64,000 bases of DNA, from NCBI RefSeq assembly GCF_002002735.1, contig NZ_MUNY01000078.1, forward strand, positions 310,001 through 374,000, written 5' to 3'. The first letter of the stretch is position 1. Every line of letters starts with the position of its first letter. The position numbers and the translations under genes are program-made. This DNA comes from Algoriphagus sp. A40. GTDB lineage: Bacteria; Bacteroidota; Bacteroidia; Cytophagales; Cyclobacteriaceae. Positions 52,671 through 62,231 of this stretch are shown here, piece after piece. The notes under the pieces were generated by a model. The model worked only from the letters and a program-made list of their open reading frames with translations. It searched no databases and was not told the DNA's origin.

Positions 52671-55061
52671 CTATTGCTTGATCCGGTAGGCAAATGTAAG
52701 GTTGGTTTGTCTTCTCATCATTTGGGATTCTCCTTCAGTGTAGAAGTTGTAGCCTTCAGAGATAAATCGGTTAATTCGGGTGTTGAAAATGTCCGTTACA
52801 TTTAGAGTCAGTGTGCCCCTTTCTTCCAATATTCGCTTACTCGCCGACAAGTCCATAAAGAAAATTCCTTTTCTATATCCTTGTGCAGTTTTCTGTTTAG
52901 CTTCATAGTTTGCTCTCACCTGAATGTCCCAACCCTCACCAAATGTAAATCTGGAAGTCTGACGGAATAACCACGAGTAGGTCTTTCTCAATTCTGTCTG
53001 TCCGATGTTGCTTGCGTCGATTCTGGCGTGGAAGAAGTTGGCATTAAAGTCCAGTTTCCACCAGTCCTTCACCCGATAATCACCGCTGAATTCCACTCCG
53101 AAGGATTTTTCTCCGGTTAGGTTATATGGGGCAGTCACCGAAAAACCGTCGTCATTAACCTGACGGATTCGCTCGATTTTGTCCGTGGTTTTTCTGAAGT
53201 AAACGGTGGAAAAAAGAGTCGCCTTTTCATAGTATTTGATGTGACCCAATTCAAACGCATCAGTATATTCTGGATTCAGATCGGGATTTCCGCTGAAGAA
53301 ATTCCGCTGGTCGGAAAAAGTCACATACGGACTCAAATCGTTGTAAACCGGCCGCTTGATTCTCCGGCTATAGCTGAGTTGAAAGGCATTTTCCTCCGAA
53401 ATGTTATAAGTCAAGTGAGCCGAGGGAAAGAAATTTGTGTAATCCCTGGGATTGCTCTCATTCGTCTCCACCAGGATTGTCTCTACATCTGTATGTTCGG
53501 CTCGAAGTCCACCTTGATAGCTCCATTTTCCGGTTTCGTTGCCGATAATCCCATAAGCTGCCAAGATGTTTTCATTGTAAAGAAAGATATTGTCCAATCC
53601 GGGAAGTGTAACAAAGTCGCCGGATTCATTTTGTTCCTGAACCAGATAGTCGTTCTTCATTTCCCGAAAACTGGTCCGGATTCCAGATTCAAATTTTCCT
53701 TTGGTAGCGAATGGCTTCACATAATCCATTTGAAGCAAATATTGGTTTTCATATTCATCATTTAGTGAAGTCTGAACCAGTTCTCCTTCTGGAATTTCCA
53801 CACCTTGGGGTGTGAATTCATTCTCTGTGAAAAGCTGGTCTGATCTTTCCCAATAGTTGAGATAGGTGAATGAAGCGATGAATTCGTGGCCTTTTTGAGC
53901 AAAGGTCCGCTTGTAATTGACGATGGCTTCCTTGTTGGGTTCATCTTCTGTTTCGTCCTGACGACGGAGAGAATAGCCGAGGTAGTTGTCGAAACTGTCC
54001 AAGTAATCTTCATAGCGGATGTCTGTGATGCGATGAGCATCACTCCTTCTCCAAAGATAAGATAGCGTCAAAACGCTGTTTTCATTGAAATAATAGTCCA
54101 AACCGCCCCTAAGGTTATTGTTCAGTCCGGTGACAGTGGAGGCGTTATTCTGGTTCAAAATCGAAGTCGTCCCGTTCTCATTGTACACCTCCTGGTAAAG
54201 ATTGCTGACTCCGGGTTGTTCCCTGTAAGTGAGGCCGTAATTGACAAACCAGTTGATCCGGTTGTGTCTGTAATTGAGGTTTGCGGTGAAGCCGGTATTC
54301 AGAGGATATCCTGCGATCACTTCAAATGAACCGTTAAATCCCTGCTTGCTGTCTTTTTTCAGAATGATATTGATGACCCCGGCCATGCCTTCTGCTTCAT
54401 ATCGAGCAGATGGATTGGTGATGACCTCCACTCGTTCCACCATACTTGCAGGAAGTTGGCGAAGTCCGCTGCTTCCTTTGAAGCTGACTAGCCCGGAGGG
54501 CTTTCCATCGATCAGAATCCGCACATTGGAAGACCCGCGAAGTCGGACATTCCCATCAGGATCTACTGCCACTGAGGGCAGATTCATCAGAATGTCTGAG
54601 GCATTTCCGCCTGCATTTGCCAGGTCCTTCCCAACATTGAAGATGCGTTTGTCCAGCGAAAGCTCCATGACGGTCTTTTCTCCCTGGACCACCACTTCAT
54701 TGAGATCTGAGGCAGTAGTAGCCAGTCCGATTTCACCAAAGTCCTGGTTTTGATTTTCTCGGGTAAGTGTAAATCCATTCGTTTTATGGGCTTCATAACC
54801 CATGAATTCGATCAAGGCATAGAATTTTCCAAAGGGAAGATCAACAGAAAATTTTCCATTTTCATCGGAAATACCCCCGCCAACCAAGCTGTCTTTATCA
54901 GTGTAAACCCCGATTGTCGAAAAGGGAAGTGGCTCGGAATTGGTTTTATCGAGAATTACGCCCCGGACTTTTCCCGGGTTTTGTTGCGCAACCGATTGGG
55001 TCGCAACTACCAGGAGCAGTGTCCAAAGAATCAGTAGGTATTTTGAGAAAATGAGCTTCAT
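52671..55061 (-). CDS. TonB-dependent receptor-like outer-membrane beta-barrel protein
   Basis: 796 residues. Signal peptide MKLIFSKYLLILWTLLLVVATQSVAQ. A carboxypeptidase-regulatory-like domain (about 32-115, VRGVILDKTNSEPLPFSTIGVY) is followed by a plug (about 125-230, with DILMNLPSVAVDPDGNVRLRG and GMAGVINIILKK) and an OMP beta-barrel of the kind near the pfam14905 family. It is shorter than SusC and has no SusD partner, so it more likely imports small ligands or peptides. ATG 55061 was preferred over an upstream in-frame start. Confidence 0.9.
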   Translation of the reverse strand: MKLIFSKYLLILWTLLLVVATQSVAQQNPGKVRGVILDKTNSEPLPFSTIGVYTDKDSLVGGGISDENGKFSVDLPFGKFYALIEFMGYEAHKTNGFTLTRENQNQDFGEIGLATTASDLNEVVVQGEKTVMELSLDKRIFNVGKDLANAGGNASDILMNLPSVAVDPDGNVRLRGSSNVRILIDGKPSGLVSFKGSSGLRQLPASMVERVEVITNPSARYEAEGMAGVINIILKKDSKQGFNGSFEVIAGYPLNTGFTANLNYRHNRINWFVNYGLTYREQPGVSNLYQEVYNENGTTSILNQNNASTVTGLNNNLRGGLDYYFNENSVLTLSYLWRRSDAHRITDIRYEDYLDSFDNYLGYSLRRQDETEDEPNKEAIVNYKRTFAQKGHEFIASFTYLNYWERSDQLFTENEFTPQGVEIPEGELVQTSLNDEYENQYLLQMDYVKPFATKGKFESGIRTSFREMKNDYLVQEQNESGDFVTLPGLDNIFLYNENILAAYGIIGNETGKWSYQGGLRAEHTDVETILVETNESNPRDYTNFFPSAHLTYNISEENAFQLSYSRRIKRPVYNDLSPYVTFSDQRNFFSGNPDLNPEYTDAFELGHIKYYEKATLFSTVYFRKTTDKIERIRQVNDDGFSVTAPYNLTGEKSFGVEFSGDYRVKDWWKLDFNANFFHARIDASNIGQTELRKTYSWLFRQTSRFTFGEGWDIQVRANYEAKQKTAQGYRKGIFFMDLSASKRILEERGTLTLNVTDIFNTRINRFISEGYNFYTEGESQMMRRQTNLTFAYRIKQ

Positions 55062-55159
55062 AGGTTTGGTTATTGGGGGCAATTCTAAAATTTATTCAGA
55101 ATCTCTTATCGAAATTTAGAATGAAACTGGTTTCGGAGCAGTCTAAATTTGACAAATGG

Positions 55160-55192
55160 CAAAAAAAAAAGGTTTCCCCAGGGAAACCTTTC
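55160..55192 (-). terminator. Intrinsic terminator of the cation antiporter gene
   Basis: On the minus strand AAAGGTTTCCC pairs with GGGAAACCTTT across a very short loop, and ten T follow. Confidence 0.87.
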
Positions 55193-55214
55193 CAAATGAT
55201 CCTCAAGCAAAGAA

Positions 55215-56171
55215 TCAAAATTCCATCCCAACTAAATAGCCTGTATAAAGAAGGTAAACCGATAGCAGGATGGTGGCTTCCCAACGGTCCAATCGGCGTC
55301 TTTTACCGGTAAACATGGTGAAAAACAGGAAAACTGTTCCTCCAAGAAGGAGATAAATATCTGTGTTGAACGCATCGTTGTAATTCAATGGTCTGATCAT
55401 CACGCTCACTCCGATTATGAAGAAAATATTGAAAATGTTGGAACCTACAATGTTGCCTATAGCGATATCCGCATTTTTTTTCATGGCTGCAACCACAGAA
55501 GTTGCCAATTCAGGAAGTGAAGTTCCAGCAGCAACTATAGTCAGGCCAATGATTTTTTCACTTACCCCTAATGATTGTGCCATTGCGACTGCATTGTCCA
55601 CTACCAATTTACCTCCACCAACCAGGCCGGCCAACCCGCCAATAATCAGCAACCATATTTTTAGGTTTGAATAGCTCTTGTTAGCAATCACCTCTGCATT
55701 TGGATCAGTTTTGAGTTGGGTCGCTACATAATAAAGAAATCCTGCAAACAAGGCCAAAAGGATAATTCCATCATATCTTGATACAAAAGGTTGGTCTGAC
55801 AGAAAGTAATTATTGGCGAGGAAGAAAAAAGTAATTGCCGCAAGCAGGGAAAAGGGAATTTCTTTCCAAACTGTACTGGATTGAACTGCCAAAGGAGTGA
55901 TTATTCCGGCGATTCCCAGGATTGCAAACAGGTTGAAATTGTTTGAGCCGATGATGTTTCCGAAAACGATGTCCGGGTAATTCCCTGAAGCTGCCACTAC
56001 ATTCACTACTAATTCGGGTGCTGATGTCCCAAAAGCTACAATGGTAAGTCCGATAGCGAGATCCGAAATATTGTGTTTTTTGGCTAAAACTGAGGCTCCA
56101 TCCACAAGCCAGTCTGCGCCTTTGACTAACAATAAAAGACCAACAACAAGAAGTGCAATTTGTAAAATCAT
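55215..56171 (-). CDS. Calcium/sodium antiporter (CaCA family, YrbG type)
   Basis: 318-residue inner-membrane exchanger with about ten transmembrane helices. The two inverted alpha repeats are clear: GLTIVAFGTSAPELVVN (about 42-58) and GLTIVAAGTSLPELATS (about 206-222), each with the ion-binding Glu. FGNIIGSNNFN and IGNIVGSNIFN follow them. It probably exchanges Ca2+ for Na+ or H+. It stands alone between the TonB-receptor gene and the NAD(P)-binding protein gene. Confidence 0.93.
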   Translation of the reverse strand: MILQIALLVVGLLLLVKGADWLVDGASVLAKKHNISDLAIGLTIVAFGTSAPELVVNVVAASGNYPDIVFGNIIGSNNFNLFAILGIAGIITPLAVQSSTVWKEIPFSLLAAITFFFLANNYFLSDQPFVSRYDGIILLALFAGFLYYVATQLKTDPNAEVIANKSYSNLKIWLLIIGGLAGLVGGGKLVVDNAVAMAQSLGVSEKIIGLTIVAAGTSLPELATSVVAAMKKNADIAIGNIVGSNIFNIFFIIGVSVMIRPLNYNDAFNTDIYLLLGGTVFLFFTMFTGKRRRLDRWEATILLSVYLLYTGYLVGMEF

Positions 56172-56397
56172 ATTCTATTTAGAGTAAAATAGGGTTTCAT
56201 AAAATTATCAATTTGAAAATTACGTAAAGCTAAAATTTATAAGCTGATCACTTTTTGAAAAAAACGTGAATGGCCAATTGATTTTCAGTTGTTGAATTTT
56301 ATACCCATCTGGACCACTAGGATTTTCAATTCAGACCAAAAATATGATTTTATTTTTAGCTCTTATGAGAATGTGCCTTCAATGAAAAGAAGGGAAA

Positions 56398-56434
56398 TAA
56401 AAAATCCAAACTGAATTCAGTTTGGATTTTTTAG
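56398..56434 (-). terminator. Bidirectional terminator after the NAD(P)-binding protein gene
   Basis: A 28-base perfect self-complementary stretch centred on GAATTC (arms AAATCCAAACTGA and its complement) has T-runs beyond both ends. It lies 31 bases after the stop of the minus-strand gene. The plain leader of the antiporter (56172-56397) upstream holds nothing else recognisable. Confidence 0.8.
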
Positions 56435-56464
56435 GTTTAGAGCCAGAAAGGCTAACAATGATTG

Positions 56465-57043
56465 TTAAATGGATATCGCCAAAAGCTCAATTTCCCGTGC
56501 TGCATCCGCTTTTCCCATGTCTTTGGTTTTAAAGCCGAATTGGGAAAGTACCTCTTTGGCTTCAATTTTTGCAGATTCCTCATTGCCACAAATATTCATG
56601 GTCTGAGCTTTTGATTTAGAAGAATTGACCATTGCCTTACTGTCGAAATAGTTGAAGGCTTTGACAAAATGAGCTTCGGGGATGAGTTCCTGGAGTTTTT
56701 CCATCAACGATTCATCTTCTGAGGTGAAAAAAGTACGAGTACCGTCTTTGGGACTTTTGTCCGAAATAGGATTGGTGACATCCAAAACGGTCTTTTCGCT
56801 GATCCCAACTTTAACCAATTGGGCAATTTCCAGGGCAGCGGTGCCTTTGATGGCAAATACAATCAAGTCCCCAAAATTCGCTGCTTTTTCGAAACTACCC
56901 ACTTTCCCATTGGCACCCGATTGCCAATCCGATAGTTTGTTGGGATGGCCAGTCCCCAGCATGACCTCATAGCCTCGCTTTACAAATCCTTCTGCCAGAG
57001 TTCTACCGACTACTCCTGAACCTAAAACGCCTATTTTTTTCAT
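56465..57043 (-). CDS. NADPH-dependent F420 reductase-like (NAD(P)-binding) protein, short C-terminus
   Basis: 192 residues from the ATG at 57043 (a TTG two codons earlier was rejected). The N-terminus MKKIGVLGSGVVGRTLAEGF is a NADP-type Rossmann motif, and VMLGTGHP, DLIVFAIKG, VLDVTNPIS and HFVKAFNYFDSKAM match the F420-dependent NADP reductase-like family. Relatives usually run on to about 210-230 residues after the DMGKADAAREIE motif; here the protein stops 8 residues later. No frame in the following bases restores the usual end, so the short form may be natural. The substrate is unknown. Confidence 0.8.
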   Translation of the reverse strand: MKKIGVLGSGVVGRTLAEGFVKRGYEVMLGTGHPNKLSDWQSGANGKVGSFEKAANFGDLIVFAIKGTAALEIAQLVKVGISEKTVLDVTNPISDKSPKDGTRTFFTSEDESLMEKLQELIPEAHFVKAFNYFDSKAMVNSSKSKAQTMNICGNEESAKIEAKEVLSQFGFKTKDMGKADAAREIELLAISI

Positions 57044-57049
57044 ATTCAA

Positions 57050-57282
57050 CTTGTTTGTTTAGATAAAGATTGACCTACAAAAAACCACAGGCTTAATCAA
57101 GACAGATTTTTAAGGTAAATAGTTCTTTTGGTATCCTATCAATTGCAACTGTTTATTTTTTCTTATCCGTAATTGTGGAAAACTGGACCATCACGAAGGA
57201 TTATTTTTTCATTTCCGTATTTTATTTTTTGAGGAAAAGGGAAATCAAAAAACTCCAAGAGGCATTGCAAACCTAGGATAGC
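57050..57282. other. Gene-poor stretch before the NAD(P)-binding protein gene
   Basis: Part of a 328-base gap that ends at 57377. It is AT-rich with poly-T stretches and should contain the promoter of the NAD(P)-binding protein gene on the minus strand; no clear element is visible. The S9 peptidase terminator follows at 57283-57318, and 57319-57377 holds nothing recognisable. Confidence 0.4.
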
Positions 57283-57318
57283 ACAAAAAAGTCCTCCAAT
57301 TTTTCATTGGAGGACTTA
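57283..57318 (-). terminator. Intrinsic terminator of the S9 peptidase gene
   Basis: On the minus strand AAGTCCTCCAAT pairs perfectly with ATTGGAGGACTT across a 5-base loop; six T follow. Confidence 0.9.
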
Positions 57319-57377
57319 TGGGAATTTGGTTGGCTAAAGGAGATTTTTTCCGAAATCCGAATTCACAATTCAGTATT

Positions 57378-60299
57378 TCAAAACGCCCTGTCGTCCAAGT
57401 GATCTCCAAGCTGAAGTCTCGGCACACCCTTGGTCATCCATTCAGGTGCAGGAAGGCCTTTGAGGTGATGGTCAAAGAATTCCATCATTCTCACACTATA
57501 ATCTTTTCGGTTTTCGAGTTTTCCCAAACCGTGATTTTCACCCAGGTACTGAACCATAATGACCGGTTTTTTCAACCTGCGAAGGGCATTGTAGTATTCT
57601 ACGCCTTGAGTGAAGTCGACTGCGCCGTCTTTGTCATTGTGTAGTAAAAGGAGGGGAGTCTGCACATTTTTCACATGGTAAATCGGACTGTTTCGCTCGT
57701 AAGCATCCCAGTTTTCCCAAGGTCCGCCTAAAAATCTTCCCTGAGAAGCCTCGAAAATTGACATGTTTCCTCCACCGGAATTCCAGTAGATCAAATCATA
57801 CATCGAGATCATATTAGTCAAAGGCGCACCGGCAGCAGCAGCTTTGAAACGGTTGGTCTGGGTGATCAGGAAAGAAGTCTGGTACCCTCCCCAGCTGTGT
57901 CCGTGGAGGCCCATTTTGGTTTCGTCAATCACGCCGGTTTTCAGAGCTGCATCCACGGCTGGTAAAACGCACCAAACTGCCGACATTCCCGGATCATCCA
58001 TTTTGTAAACGATATCCGGAATCAGAACTGCATATCCGTTACTGGTGTAGATGCTTGGACTCCAGCCTGTACCGCTGTAGCCTGGATTGGACCAGTTGTG
58101 CAAAGTCTGGGAAAGCTTCTCGTAATAATAGATTACCGTCGGATACTTTTGCCCCTCAACATAATCTGCAGGAAGGAAAAGGGCCGCCTGAAGGGTATCT
58201 CCTTTTGCAGAGATATAATCGATCAGTTGGGCACCCTTGGACCAGGCAAATTTGCCGGCATCCGGAGCACTTTCAGAGACTTTTTTTCCATTTGCCAGGG
58301 TGGCATCAGTCAGGAAAATCTGAGTTGGTTCATTGAATTTCTCTTTGGAGTAAGTGAATACCCCAGACTTTTCTGCTTTTGCGATTCCGCTGATGTTGGC
58401 ATCTTCCCAGAGAAGAACTTTTGGTCCTGCTGCCAATCCGGTTTTAGCTGGAGAGAGGCTGGCCACTCCGCTTTTCTTGGTCATTTCACCATAAGTGCGG
58501 AAATATACAGTTTTGGTCAGATCAATTCCTTTTTCCTCAGGATCAAGCACAAATCGATACTGGTAGCGGATTTTGTCCTTTTTGCCGTTTTGGGTCAGGT
58601 TGATGGCGCTTTCTTTGGCACCCATAGGGATTTGCCAAATGTCCCAACCATCCCGAACAAGTACATATTTGCTGTCGCTGCTCCAGCCGAGTGGATTTTG
58701 CAAAGGATCCTTCACATTGTGATCATCCTCGGTATTGATCAAGGATACAGGAAGCTTCTCAGTGATGTTGGTATGGGTTTTAGCCAGGATGTCATAGACG
58801 TAGAAATGTCCGTCTTTACCGTAAAGCAGCTTTTTGCCATCAGTCGATGGGCGCGGCATGGAGGCAAAAGAAGGCATGTAGAAGTTTTCGAAAAGAGGTG
58901 TTTTTGCACCAGTTTTCAAGTCTACCAAGTAGAAATCCTGATAGCTTTGGCCATTCAAGTTGATGTCCAATTCGTATTTTTGACGGTCAGAACCTAGCGC
59001 AAAATGTTCTTGAGGAAGAATATTCAAGTCCCGCATGCTGCTGTCCTGCAGAGCGATGTGCTTTTTGGCAGTGACATCATACATCGCCCAAAAGCTGTAG
59101 TTTTTGTCCATGGACTCCATCACCTGCTGGCGGGATTGAAGCCGGTCATCTTGCCAATGCCAAATGGTCATTTCCGGTTTTTTGGAATCATTCGTTTTTT
59201 TGCCATTAGTCTTTCCGGAATCGAGTTTGGCAATGGCTTTTTGGAGATCAGCGATGGATTTGATCGTAGTGTCTGCCATGATTTTGGCGATTTTCACTGA
59301 CTCAGCTGCCGCTAGAGAGTCCTTGTTCTCCTCCTTCTTGGGACTTTCTTTTTCTGCTAAAACCAAAGGGTGAATTCCGTAGAAAAGTCGAGTCAAATCG
59401 TCCGACCACATCGGACGGCGGTTTTGGCTAATGGTGTATTTTTGATCAAATCCTGTCGAATCTTTTGCGGGTTCGTAAAGCGTGACTTGTGGGCCGGAAA
59501 GGTTTTTTACCCCCAAAACTGTCCCACGCTCCTGCTTGTATTTTTTGTCTTTTTTAAGCTTGAGTGCTGCAAAGGCTTCTCCTTTTTCGGTCCAGTTGAT
59601 GCTTTGATATCCGGCTTCGTCCGAGTCTAGGACTTGGATAGAATTGTTGGAAAGTGTCAAGAGATACAAGCCGTTTCCTTGAGAGTTGGCTGCATCAACA
59701 GAATAAGCCAAATGAGTTCCTGTTTTGTTTGAGGCATGTTCACGCACATTTCCGAGGTTCTGGGATTTGCCGGAATTGAGGTGGTAAATCAGCAAATCGG
59801 AGCCTTTGGCCTCGCCGTTACCTTCTTTTGGGAAACTGATCAATAAGTGAGAGGAAGCGTCATTGTTGAAGCTGTATCCGCCGATTCCTTCAAATGTCTT
59901 TTTGTCTTCGGTCCCGAGTTTGATCAGGTGGAGTTTTTCCTTGAGGGGTTTGCCTTTGGCTTTTTCATTGGCAAGCTTTTCGGAGTTTTTTGGATACTCC
60001 CTGAAGGCGATCCATTGGCTGTTTTCGCTGAAGTCAAAGCTTGGGAAGCTGGTGTTTCCGATCGGGAACGTTTTTTTGGTAGCCGGATCGGAGACTTTTT
60101 GAAGGATCAATTCTCCGTCAGCTTCGATGCCGATCAGGGCGTAAGCCATCCACTGTCCGTCCGGGGAAAGTTTGAAGGCACTGTTGGGCATGTATTTCCA
60201 GGTGGCGACGTCCTTCCAGGACATGGGTTTGGTCTCCTGCGCACTGACAAATGTTGATGCCAGGCTGAGAAACCAAAAGAGTAGAACTATTTTTCTCAT
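57378..60299 (-). CDS. Secreted S9 family serine peptidase (prolyl oligopeptidase type)
   Basis: 973 residues. Signal peptide MRKIVLLFWFLSLASTFVSAQ. A long beta-propeller-like region (about 30-680) precedes the alpha/beta-hydrolase domain (about 700-950). The triad is Ser802 in GHSWGGY, Asp891 in HNDKDGAVDF and His923 in GENHGLG. It should act on short peptides outside the cytoplasm. The segment at about residues 315-385 is unusually rich in Lys, Asp, Ser and Ala (EKESPKKEENKDSLAAAE) and looks like a flexible insert. The C-terminus lacks a type IX sorting domain. Confidence 0.93.
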   Translation of the reverse strand: MRKIVLLFWFLSLASTFVSAQETKPMSWKDVATWKYMPNSAFKLSPDGQWMAYALIGIEADGELILQKVSDPATKKTFPIGNTSFPSFDFSENSQWIAFREYPKNSEKLANEKAKGKPLKEKLHLIKLGTEDKKTFEGIGGYSFNNDASSHLLISFPKEGNGEAKGSDLLIYHLNSGKSQNLGNVREHASNKTGTHLAYSVDAANSQGNGLYLLTLSNNSIQVLDSDEAGYQSINWTEKGEAFAALKLKKDKKYKQERGTVLGVKNLSGPQVTLYEPAKDSTGFDQKYTISQNRRPMWSDDLTRLFYGIHPLVLAEKESPKKEENKDSLAAAESVKIAKIMADTTIKSIADLQKAIAKLDSGKTNGKKTNDSKKPEMTIWHWQDDRLQSRQQVMESMDKNYSFWAMYDVTAKKHIALQDSSMRDLNILPQEHFALGSDRQKYELDINLNGQSYQDFYLVDLKTGAKTPLFENFYMPSFASMPRPSTDGKKLLYGKDGHFYVYDILAKTHTNITEKLPVSLINTEDDHNVKDPLQNPLGWSSDSKYVLVRDGWDIWQIPMGAKESAINLTQNGKKDKIRYQYRFVLDPEEKGIDLTKTVYFRTYGEMTKKSGVASLSPAKTGLAAGPKVLLWEDANISGIAKAEKSGVFTYSKEKFNEPTQIFLTDATLANGKKVSESAPDAGKFAWSKGAQLIDYISAKGDTLQAALFLPADYVEGQKYPTVIYYYEKLSQTLHNWSNPGYSGTGWSPSIYTSNGYAVLIPDIVYKMDDPGMSAVWCVLPAVDAALKTGVIDETKMGLHGHSWGGYQTSFLITQTNRFKAAAAGAPLTNMISMYDLIYWNSGGGNMSIFEASQGRFLGGPWENWDAYERNSPIYHVKNVQTPLLLLHNDKDGAVDFTQGVEYYNALRRLKKPVIMVQYLGENHGLGKLENRKDYSVRMMEFFDHHLKGLPAPEWMTKGVPRLQLGDHLDDRAF

Positions 60300-60407
60300 G
60301 GGGTAAAAATTATGTGGATTTTGAAATTAGGGAAAATTATTGATGTCTACTGTCCATCGACAATAGAGGGTTTCATTGTATTGTTGATTCCTGAAAAAAG
60401 GAGGTGC

Positions 60408-60445
60408 CAAAAAAAATCCCTAAATCAAATGATTTGGGGATTTTG
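60408..60445 (-). terminator. Intrinsic terminator of the amidohydrolase gene
   Basis: On the minus strand AAAATCCCCAAATCA pairs with TGATTTAGGGATTTT (one mismatch), followed by T residues. Confidence 0.8.
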
Positions 60446-60461
60446 CAGGCTTTAGTTGAAA

Positions 60462-62168
60462 TTACTGCCGGCTGAACACAATTTTTCCCCCGACCACAGT
60501 CAACTCCACTTTCGCATTCAGAATATCATTCTCAGGGATTTCCATAATGTCTTTGTCATATACGGTGAAATCTGCAGCCTTTCCAACTTCAATAGAACCT
60601 TTGAAATCTTCCTCAAACTCGGCATAAGCCCCGTCCAGAGTGTAGGACTTCAAAGCCTGCACACGGGTCATTTTTTGCTCCCCTTCATAGCCACCATCGG
60701 GAAGCCCTTGTAGTGTTTTTCTCGATACCGAAGCAAAGAAAGAAGGAATCGGATCAACAGGTTCCACAGGAGCGTCCGTTCCATTCGTCACGACGGCTCC
60801 GGTTTTTATCAGAGATTGCCACACATACGCTCCGTCGATGATGCGCTTTTCTCCCAAGCGATCGATCGCCCAAGGCCTATCCGAACTCAAGTGAATCGCC
60901 TGCATGGCTGCTATCACGCCAAGTTTTCCGAATCTTGGAATGTCGTCCGGATGCAAATGCTGTGCATGCTCGATGCGGAAGCGGTGATCTTTGGCTTCCG
61001 GGTTTTTAGCCAAAGCTGCTTCAAATCTGTCCAAAATCTCCTGATTAGCGCGGTCGCCAATGGCATGCGCGCAAACTTGGAAACCGAGTGGAATGGCTTT
61101 CTCAGAAACTTCCGTCACTACAGCCATCGGCAAAGTCTCATGACCTCGATGGCCAGGCTTATCTGAATAATCTTCCAATAGCCAAGCTCCCCAAGGACCA
61201 AGTGCTCCATCACAATTCAATTTGATGGATCGTACAGTTACAAAATGATCCGGATCGATCATAGGACCTTTTTGGTACCAAGCGTCCAAAAGTTCTGGCT
61301 GGCGTCCACTCAGCATAATGTACATCCGGGCAGTGAGTTTGCCTTCGTTTTTGAACTTTTGCAACAGATCGATTACATCCTGACCTGAGCCTGCGTCATG
61401 AAAGGAAGTGATGCCCTTTTCTGCAAGTTCCTTTAAGGCCAAAGTCAAAGCTTCTTCCGCCCGCTCAGGAGTCTCTTCTGGAATCAATTTGCTCACCAAA
61501 GCGGAAGCCCGCTCCACCAAAACTCCGGTTGGATTTCCCAATTCGTCACGGAGAACTTCTCCACCTTCGACTTCCTGAGTCGGTTTTTCGCTTCTTAGCT
61601 GTGTAATTCCGGCAAGTTCCATCGCCTTTTTGTTCACAAAAGAAGCATGGCCGGAGGCGTGTGCGAGGTACACGGGATTGTTTGGCGTGACAGCGCTCAA
61701 AGCGTCGTGGGTTTGGAAACCTTTGACAGTCTTGTCCGGCATTTGGAGCCACTTGTCTTGATGCCAACCACGTCCTGTGATCCAGTCACCGGGTTCGGCT
61801 TTGGCGGCAGCTTCAGCTACTTTTTGGATGAGTTCGTCGTAAGTTTTGACGTACATCAGATCTATTTCCAGCTTGTTGTAGCCGATACCCATGAGGTGTG
61901 CGTGCGATTCGATCAGCCCGGGAGTCATGGTTTTGCCTTGCAAATCGATCACTTCGGTGGCTTCGCCCACGTAGGTTTGGATTTCTTCAACCGTTCCAAC
62001 TGCGAGGATTAGTCCGTCTTTTACTGCCACTGCTTCGGCTTTGGGGTGGGCTTCGTTTACGGTGTAGATGATGCCATTTGTAAATACTTTGTCTGCGGGA
62101 TTTTCGGGACCGGATTTACAAGCCCAAGCAAATAGGGCGAGAAAAAGGAGGGTGTATAAGTTTTTCAT
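60462..62168 (-). CDS. Amidohydrolase family lipoprotein (YtcJ-like)
   Basis: 568 residues. The signal ends in a lipobox (FAWAC, Cys17). Metal-dependent amidohydrolase motifs are ESHAHLMG (His89, His91), GRGWHQDKW, AHASGHASFVN, FHDAGS, NCDGALGP, CAHAIGDRAN, IEHAQHL and NGTDAPVEPVDP. This matches the YtcJ/N-substituted-formamide-deformylase-like group of amidohydrolases, whose substrates are largely unknown. The lipid anchor would place it in the envelope. Confidence 0.9.
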   Translation of the reverse strand: MKNLYTLLFLALFAWACKSGPENPADKVFTNGIIYTVNEAHPKAEAVAVKDGLILAVGTVEEIQTYVGEATEVIDLQGKTMTPGLIESHAHLMGIGYNKLEIDLMYVKTYDELIQKVAEAAAKAEPGDWITGRGWHQDKWLQMPDKTVKGFQTHDALSAVTPNNPVYLAHASGHASFVNKKAMELAGITQLRSEKPTQEVEGGEVLRDELGNPTGVLVERASALVSKLIPEETPERAEEALTLALKELAEKGITSFHDAGSGQDVIDLLQKFKNEGKLTARMYIMLSGRQPELLDAWYQKGPMIDPDHFVTVRSIKLNCDGALGPWGAWLLEDYSDKPGHRGHETLPMAVVTEVSEKAIPLGFQVCAHAIGDRANQEILDRFEAALAKNPEAKDHRFRIEHAQHLHPDDIPRFGKLGVIAAMQAIHLSSDRPWAIDRLGEKRIIDGAYVWQSLIKTGAVVTNGTDAPVEPVDPIPSFFASVSRKTLQGLPDGGYEGEQKMTRVQALKSYTLDGAYAEFEEDFKGSIEVGKAADFTVYDKDIMEIPENDILNAKVELTVVGGKIVFSRQ

Positions 62169-62186
62169 GGATTTATAATTCTGAAA

Positions 62187-62219
62187 CGAAACTAGATGTT
62201 TTGATCCAGAGCTACAAAA
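62187..62219 (-). promoter_or_regulatory. Possible promoter of the amidohydrolase gene
   Basis: On the minus strand TTTTG (complement of 62215-62219) is followed after 20 bases by TAGTTTCG (complement of 62187-62194), which matches TAnnTTTG except for one base. The ATG is 18 bases on. Confidence 0.35.
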
Positions 62220-62231
62220 CCAGTCCTGTAA

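Noticed and set aside
58098-58997. A 299-codon open frame antisense to the S9 peptidase gene
   Set aside because: It lies wholly in a gene with a confirmed catalytic triad on the other strand and resembles no protein.
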